Shown here: positions 41,191 through 45,291 of the stretch, one piece after another
How the letters are laid out: the number at the start of each line of letters is the position of its first letter
Numbering within the stretch: position 1 is the stretch's first letter
Assembly (NCBI GenBank): GCA_021325635.1
Contig: JAJPGV010000042.1
Span: 1 to 45,291 of the forward strand
DNA from: Chloroflexota bacterium
GTDB taxonomy: Bacteria; Chloroflexota; JAJPGV01
Length of the DNA: 45,291 nt
Reading direction: 5' to 3'
Made by a program: the position numbers and the translations under genes
Notes under the pieces: generated by a model
Databases searched by the model: none
What the model saw: the letters and a program-made list of their open reading frames with translations, nothing else
Told to the model about the DNA's origin: nothing

Positions 41191-42132
41191 ATGCCTCTAA
41201 CCATGTCGCTGGTCGCCAGCGGGTTGACCCAGCCACTCCTCGACGGGACCGTGCGGGTGTCCGGCGCCGAATTCGACGTCTCGCCCGGAAAGTCCGTCGA
41301 CGACAACTCTCGGCAGATGCTCAAGGGCGTGTTCGACGTCGCCGAGATGTCGATTGCGACCTTTCTCAAGGCCTGGGAGCGCGGCGGCGATCTCCTCGGC
41401 CTGCCCATTTTCACCGGCCGCCGGTTCCTGCATCCCGCGGTGCTGTGCAATGTGGCCTCGGGCATAGATCGGCCGGAGGATTTCCGAGGCAAGCGCGTTG
41501 GCCTGCCGCAGTTCTGGATGACCTCGTCCATCTGGCATCGAGGCATTCTGCAGCAGCAGCATGGCGTCAGCCAGGACGCGGTTCGGTGGTACACCGCGGT
41601 TCAGGAGCGCTTCGAAGATCTGCGTACGCCGCCCGGGGTAAGCATTAACGCCCTGCCCGAGGGTCGCAGCCTCAACGACGCCCTGCTGTCGGGGGAGATC
41701 GACGCGGTGATGACGCCCGGTCGTGGCGGTCCGGGTGTGCAAGGAGATCGAATCAAGAACCCGTATGGCGACCTCGTCCAGGCTCAGCGGTCGTTCTTCA
41801 CCTCGACTGGCGTGTTCCCCATCATGCACTTCGTCGTCATGCGGCGAACGCTGGCCGAGCAGCAGCCTGGGCTGGCCGGGTCCCTGTTCTCGGCCTTCGT
41901 GGAGGCCAAGCGCCGTGCGCTGTCCAATGGCACGGCCGGCGTGCCCATCGACGAGCTTTCCACGGACGAGCTGACCCGCCTGTTCGGCGCCGATCCCTAT
42001 CAATACGGCCTGGCGCCCAACCGGCGGCCGCTGGGAACGTTCCTCGACTTTGCCCGCGGGCAGGGTTGGTCGGAGGGTGAGATCCGCCAGGAGGACCTGT
42101 TCGTGCCGTCGACGCTCGATCAGCAGGGCTAG
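41191..42132 (+). CDS. 4,5-dihydroxyphthalate decarboxylase-like protein (PBP fold, no signal)
   Basis: 313 residues starting MPLTMSLVASGLTQPLLDGT. It has the substrate-binding-protein fold of 4,5-dihydroxyphthalate decarboxylases: FDVAEMSIATFLKAWERGGD, LGLPIFTGRRFLHPAVLCN, RPEDFRGKRVGLPQFWMTSS, VQERFEDLRTPPGVSI. There is no signal peptide, so it should be a cytoplasmic enzyme. The known enzyme (Pht5) turns 4,5-dihydroxyphthalate into protocatechuate. Behind a Rieske oxygenase, ferredoxin and SDR, and with a LigB-type dioxygenase upstream, this is the expected missing step. GGGAG stands about 4 nt before ATG 41191. The stop codon lies within the inverted repeat at 42129-42256. Confidence 0.82.
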   Translation: MPLTMSLVASGLTQPLLDGTVRVSGAEFDVSPGKSVDDNSRQMLKGVFDVAEMSIATFLKAWERGGDLLGLPIFTGRRFLHPAVLCNVASGIDRPEDFRGKRVGLPQFWMTSSIWHRGILQQQHGVSQDAVRWYTAVQERFEDLRTPPGVSINALPEGRSLNDALLSGEIDAVMTPGRGGPGVQGDRIKNPYGDLVQAQRSFFTSTGVFPIMHFVVMRRTLAEQQPGLAGSLFSAFVEAKRRALSNGTAGVPIDELSTDELTRLFGADPYQYGLAPNRRPLGTFLDFARGQGWSEGEIRQEDLFVPSTLDQQG

Positions 42133-42256
42133 GAGTGCAGCCGGAAAGCGGCCTGCGCTCGCCCGGAGCGGCCCGGTGGGGCAGTTCGCCCGGCTACGGC
42201 GCGGCCGATTTGGGGTGGTCAGTGGGCCGCAACGGGCTTTCCGGCTGCACTCCTAG
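42129..42256. repeat. 128-bp element with perfect 21-bp terminal inverted repeats (MITE-like or long hairpin)
   Basis: Positions 42129-42149 are the exact reverse complement of 42236-42256; 86 bp lie between. Both ends carry CTAG (42129-42132 and 42253-42256), which fits the YTAR target duplication made by IS5-group elements, leaving 17-bp inverted repeats inside. The element lies between two convergent genes and provides the TAG of the upstream gene. It could equally act as a bidirectional terminator. No open frame inside. Confidence 0.6.
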
Positions 42257-42283
42257 GCTGGCACGCTCGGCGCCTGCCCGCGG

Positions 42284-44062
42284 CTAGGGCCGCTGCCCTT
42301 GGCCGGCTCCGAGCGAAAGCCCGAGGCGCCGGGCAATCAGCGCGATGGCGACCGTGATCAGCACGACCACCATGCCTGCCACGCCGCCGGCCTCGTACTG
42401 TCCCTGCGTCATATAGTCGAGCTGCAGCAGTGACAAGGGCCGAGTGGTGCTGGTGGCCAGCAGCACCAGCGAGCTGATGTTGCGCGAGGTCTGCACGAAG
42501 CTGAGGATGGCGACGGTGAGCAGGACGGGTGCCATCAGCGGCGCAACCACCCGCCGAAAAGTGGTGAGCCACGAGCCGCCGGACATACGCGAGGCTTCCT
42601 CCAGCTCTGCGCCGAGCTGAACCAGGGTGGCTTTGGAAAGCTGAACGCCCAGCGTCATGCCGCTCAAGCTGAGGGCCAGGATCAGCACCGCGTGGCTGCC
42701 GTACAGCGGCCGGAACAGCGGCACTCCCAGGAACATCCAGAGGTAGCCCAGAGACAGCAGGATGCCGGGCAGTGTGAAGGGCAGCCAGCTCAGGAAGTCC
42801 AACGCGGCCACGCCGAAGAAGCGGACCCTGACGATCACGTAGGCCGTCGTCGAGAACAGCGCCACCGACAACGCCGCCGTTCCCAGGCCGATGAGCAGCG
42901 TGTTCCGGAGCGAATCGACGAACAGCGGGTCGCTCAGCACGGCGGTCCAATGCTTGAGCGTCCATGGATTGTCGAGCGTGAAGAAGCCGAAGAGGCGCAT
43001 GAAGGTGCCCATCAGCAGGAAGACCATCGGCACGACCGTCATGAGCGTCAGCAGGCCCGCGATGCCGGCGAAGGCGGGCCAGCGCCATGCTCCCAGCCTC
43101 ACGATGCCGGGCCGGTAACGCCCGCTCACGGTGGCGAAGCCCCGGCGCTTGGTCGCCCAGCGCTGCGCGACGACGAAGGGCAGCATAATCGCCAGGATCA
43201 TCACCCCCATGGCCGTGGCGGATCCGTACTGCGCCGGGTTCTGATGCACCAGGCGGAAGATCTGCGTGCTGTAGACGTCGATGTGCGCCGGCAGGCCCAG
43301 GATCAGCTCGATTTCGAACGCCTCGAAACCGCGAATGACCGACATCAGCAGCACGATCAGCACGACGGGGGTCATCAGCGGCAGCAGGATGCGCAGGCTC
43401 GTGGTGAACCGGCCGGCGCCCGCCATGGCTGCAGCCTCCTCGAGCGAGCCGTCCATGTTGCGGAACACCGGCACCAGCAGCATGACCTTGACCGCGATGG
43501 AGTACGTCATCAGGTGGGCCCACACGATGCCCCACCACGAGTAGATGTTGAAGGGACCTTCGGGGCGGTGCAGCAGCGCCACCAGCCCGCTGTTGATCAG
43601 GCCGAATTGCGGGTCCAGCAGCAGGATCCAGGCGAGCACCACGGGCAGCACGGGCAGGAAGTAGGCCAGCCAGAAGCCGAACTCCAGCCATCTGCGCATG
43701 AACACGTCGGTCCTGGCGATGATCCAGGCTGCGCCAACGGCCAGGACGCTCGAAATGGCCACCTGCAGCGCCGTAAGGCCGAGCGTGTTGCCGATGGCCA
43801 CTCGTATGCTCGTCTGAGTGAAGGCCTGCCGCCAGGCCTGCAGACCGTAGACCGCAGCGCCGTTGGGGTCGTCGAGCCGGAAGCTGTTGACGATCAGCAG
43901 CGCCAGCGGGTACAGGACCACGAAGCCCACGGCCAGCAGCAGGCCGCCGCAGGCCAGCGTCCGAAGCTCCGGCCGCCAGGCGAGCGGCCAGGTGAGGAGA
44001 GTCTTGGCCCTCGGCAGCGCTGGATCGTAGGCCGATCCGGCGCTCGTCGCCGGCCGGTTCAT
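42284..44062 (-). CDS. Double-length ABC transporter permease (two fused halves)
   Basis: 592 residues, about twelve membrane helices, EAA loops EEAAAMAGAGRFTTSLRILL and EEASRMSGGSWLTTFRRVVA. It is the third such fused permease in the window and the most divergent of the three. AAGGAG stands 7 nt before ATG 44062. It follows a bicupin gene by 19 nt on the same strand. No solute-binding protein or ATPase is adjacent; the nearest PBP-fold gene (41191) is convergent and lacks a signal peptide, so the binding partner may lie beyond the right edge or elsewhere. Confidence 0.92.
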   Translation of the reverse strand: MNRPATSAGSAYDPALPRAKTLLTWPLAWRPELRTLACGGLLLAVGFVVLYPLALLIVNSFRLDDPNGAAVYGLQAWRQAFTQTSIRVAIGNTLGLTALQVAISSVLAVGAAWIIARTDVFMRRWLEFGFWLAYFLPVLPVVLAWILLLDPQFGLINSGLVALLHRPEGPFNIYSWWGIVWAHLMTYSIAVKVMLLVPVFRNMDGSLEEAAAMAGAGRFTTSLRILLPLMTPVVLIVLLMSVIRGFEAFEIELILGLPAHIDVYSTQIFRLVHQNPAQYGSATAMGVMILAIMLPFVVAQRWATKRRGFATVSGRYRPGIVRLGAWRWPAFAGIAGLLTLMTVVPMVFLLMGTFMRLFGFFTLDNPWTLKHWTAVLSDPLFVDSLRNTLLIGLGTAALSVALFSTTAYVIVRVRFFGVAALDFLSWLPFTLPGILLSLGYLWMFLGVPLFRPLYGSHAVLILALSLSGMTLGVQLSKATLVQLGAELEEASRMSGGSWLTTFRRVVAPLMAPVLLTVAILSFVQTSRNISSLVLLATSTTRPLSLLQLDYMTQGQYEAGGVAGMVVVLITVAIALIARRLGLSLGAGQGQRP

Positions 44063-44081
44063 GAATCCGCTCCTTCAGGAA

Positions 44082-45176
44082 TCAGCTGCGGCCCTGGTCC
44101 AGAGGTTCGAGCCGCAGGCCAATGCCCTTCTTCTCCAGCTCGCGGTAGTAATCTTCACGGATCTGCGGATCTTCGCGCTCGTACGGGATCTTGTACGACT
44201 CGGCGTTCGGGTCCGTGCTCTGTGCCGTGCGGGCGATTTCGAACGTTCGTCCCCAGCCGTAGCGAATGCCCACTCCGCGGAAGGCCAGCATGCGGTACTC
44301 GCCGTGGCCGCTGTTGAAGTGCTGATGGTACTCGTTGTGCTTCGGGGCAACCACCGCGTAGGGGCTGGCGTTCACCTTGCGCGGCGCCGGTTCGCCTTCC
44401 ATGAACAGCAGCTCGTAGCCTTCGCCGGCAACCACGATCACGTGCGCGCCGGCGCCGTGCCGGTGAGCGGTAACGTAGGTGCCCTCGGAAGCGCTCATGA
44501 CGTGCATGCCGATCGACGTGCTGGACATCGACAGGCGCATGATGGCCGTGCGGTTGCCGCGCTCGGGATACGGATCCAGCTCCATGGTGCGGATGTCGCT
44601 GATGAAGTTGGTCTCCCTGGTGCGCTGCTTCCAGTGCTTGTCAGTCTCCAGGTAACGCTCCATCTCGTATGAGTAGCGCTCTTTGAACTGGTAGGGGCAG
44701 TTGAAGACGAAGTCGCTGTTGTTGTACAGGTTCAGCGCGTGGGGCATGCTCGTTCCGAACAGCAGCCGGCAGGGCTCGCTGCCCGACCCGTTGAATTCCT
44801 GGTGCCAGGCGTTGAGCGGGATGGCCATGAGCGATCCCTCCGACCACTCGATCGTTCGTCGCTGCTCGCCTTCCTGCCATATGGTCGTCGCTCCCCGTCC
44901 TCGCATCACGTACATGACCGCGTCGTACAGATGCTTCTCAGGCTTCAGCGTCCCGCCCGGAGGGATCTCCACAACCTGCAGGTTGCGCTCCTCCTGATCG
45001 CCCAGGCGCGTGTAGGCCACCCGGCCGCCGCGGCGCTCCCATTCCGCCAGCTCGATGCTGGCCAGGTCCTCGATGGCGCTGCCTTCGTACAGCGGGGCGC
45101 CCTCCTGCCGCACGAAGCGCTGGTACGCGCTGAGCACGAACCAGTCGTCGAACCCCCGTGGATCGCTGCCTGCCAT
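44082..45176 (-). CDS. Bicupin, paralogue of the one at 21182
   Basis: 364 residues from ATG 45176, which has AGGTG 6-7 nt upstream; the open frame to 45260 would run into the preceding gene. Cupin 1: KPEKHLYDAVMYVMRGRGAT and SLMAIPLNAWHQEFNGSG. Cupin 2: TYVTAHRHGAGAHVIVVAG and YAVVAPKHNEYHQHFNSG, with the HxH and late His of a metal centre. The two bicupins share order and motifs but differ widely elsewhere. One is paired with a signal-less PBP-fold protein, this one with a permease. The reaction is not known; an oxygenase or isomerase acting on an imported aromatic or sugar-acid-like compound are both possible. Confidence 0.8.
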   Translation of the reverse strand: MAGSDPRGFDDWFVLSAYQRFVRQEGAPLYEGSAIEDLASIELAEWERRGGRVAYTRLGDQEERNLQVVEIPPGGTLKPEKHLYDAVMYVMRGRGATTIWQEGEQRRTIEWSEGSLMAIPLNAWHQEFNGSGSEPCRLLFGTSMPHALNLYNNSDFVFNCPYQFKERYSYEMERYLETDKHWKQRTRETNFISDIRTMELDPYPERGNRTAIMRLSMSSTSIGMHVMSASEGTYVTAHRHGAGAHVIVVAGEGYELLFMEGEPAPRKVNASPYAVVAPKHNEYHQHFNSGHGEYRMLAFRGVGIRYGWGRTFEIARTAQSTDPNAESYKIPYEREDPQIREDYYRELEKKGIGLRLEPLDQGRS

Positions 45177-45213
45177 CGTCTGCACCTGCCATGAAAATCG
45201 TTGAATGAGGATG

Positions 45214-45291
45214 TCAGGCGGCTTTCGGGGTGAGAGCAACGTCGTAACCCAGCTTCTCAAGGCGCGTCACGAGGTGCCGCTGGAGCATCTC
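45214..45291 (-). CDS. C-terminal 25 codons of an unidentified gene (possibly a transposase), cut by the right edge
   Basis: The minus strand reads from the edge EMLQRHLVTRLEKLGYDV and ALTPKAA to a TGA at 45216-45214. The helix LVTRLEKLGYDVxLTP resembles the end of many insertion-sequence transposases, but with 25 residues this is only an impression. It ends 37 nt before the bicupin start. If it is a transposase, the bicupin-permease pair may have been moved or separated from its binding-protein gene. Confidence 0.45.
   Translation of the reverse strand, partial: EMLQRHLVTRLEKLGYDVALTPKAA

Noticed and set aside
42692-44317. A 541-codon open frame on the plus strand opposite the third double permease
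   Set aside because: Its product is dominated by Gln, His, Arg and Asp with no hydrophobic core or motif, whereas the minus strand encodes a complete two-halved permease.
1-45291. CRISPR array, tRNA or rRNA genes, phage genes
   Set aside because: No regularly spaced repeats, no cloverleaf-like conserved blocks and no phage structural or integrase motifs were seen on either strand.

Overview
The window is GC-rich DNA with dense coding on both strands, most likely from a soil or sediment member of the Chloroflexota. That assignment is an inference. It rests on the many solute-binding lipoproteins that carry long Ala/Pro/Ser/Lys-rich linkers behind the lipidated Cys, and on an exported protein (6454-7494) whose N-terminal domain (core NGLLVWRKADNWTAF) I associate with that phylum. 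No rRNA, tRNA or CRISPR array is visible. About 40 genes are supported. The theme is uptake and oxidative breakdown of aromatic or heteroaromatic compounds.

Layout. (1) 1-3558: the start of a Rieske oxygenase gene on the minus strand, then a gentisate-1,2-dioxygenase-like bicupin and two NMT1/SsuA-type binding lipoproteins. (2) 3618-10300: an amidohydrolase, an orphan PAS-GAF histidine kinase, a bacterial G1 (eqolisin-type) peptidase, a DUF4395 membrane protein, an isolated infC (IF-3) that appears to start at AUA, and a creatinase-like M24 protein. (3) 17169 down to 10381, minus strand: a seven-gene operon behind a TTGACA-N17-TAGGAT promoter. It encodes a VOC-Rieske fusion, a VOC protein, a tandem VOC protein, an M24-like protein, an iron-type binding lipoprotein, a haem-oxygenase-like diiron protein and a Rieske oxygenase. 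(4) 17405-23747, plus strand: a binding lipoprotein, queC and queE, a signal-less PBP-fold protein with a bicupin, and a LysR-type regulator behind an AT-rich non-coding stretch.

(5) 30554 down to 23760, minus strand: RidA, LigB-type dioxygenase, binding lipoprotein, a single-chain ETF beta-alpha fusion, a double-length ABC permease and a second RidA. The lipoprotein, ETF and permease genes overlap by 4 nt, so an electron carrier is translationally coupled into a transporter. (6) 30688-33149: two amidohydrolases. (7) 33168-42132: a divergent permease and lipoprotein, then amidohydrolase, LigB-type dioxygenase, Rieske oxygenase, Rieske ferredoxin, SDR dehydrogenase and a 4,5-dihydroxyphthalate-decarboxylase-like protein. 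The order resembles a phthalate-to-protocatechuate-to-meta-cleavage route with its own importer. (8) 42129-45291: a 128-bp element with perfect 21-bp inverted ends, a third double permease, another bicupin and the 3' end of an unidentified gene.

Six binding lipoproteins and three fused permeases are present but no ABC ATPase. Several genes have no ATG/GTG/TTG at the start that conservation demands (infC AUA; the diiron protein and the ferredoxin probably CTG; the LysR gene unresolved). All function calls come from reading motifs by eye; no database search was run.
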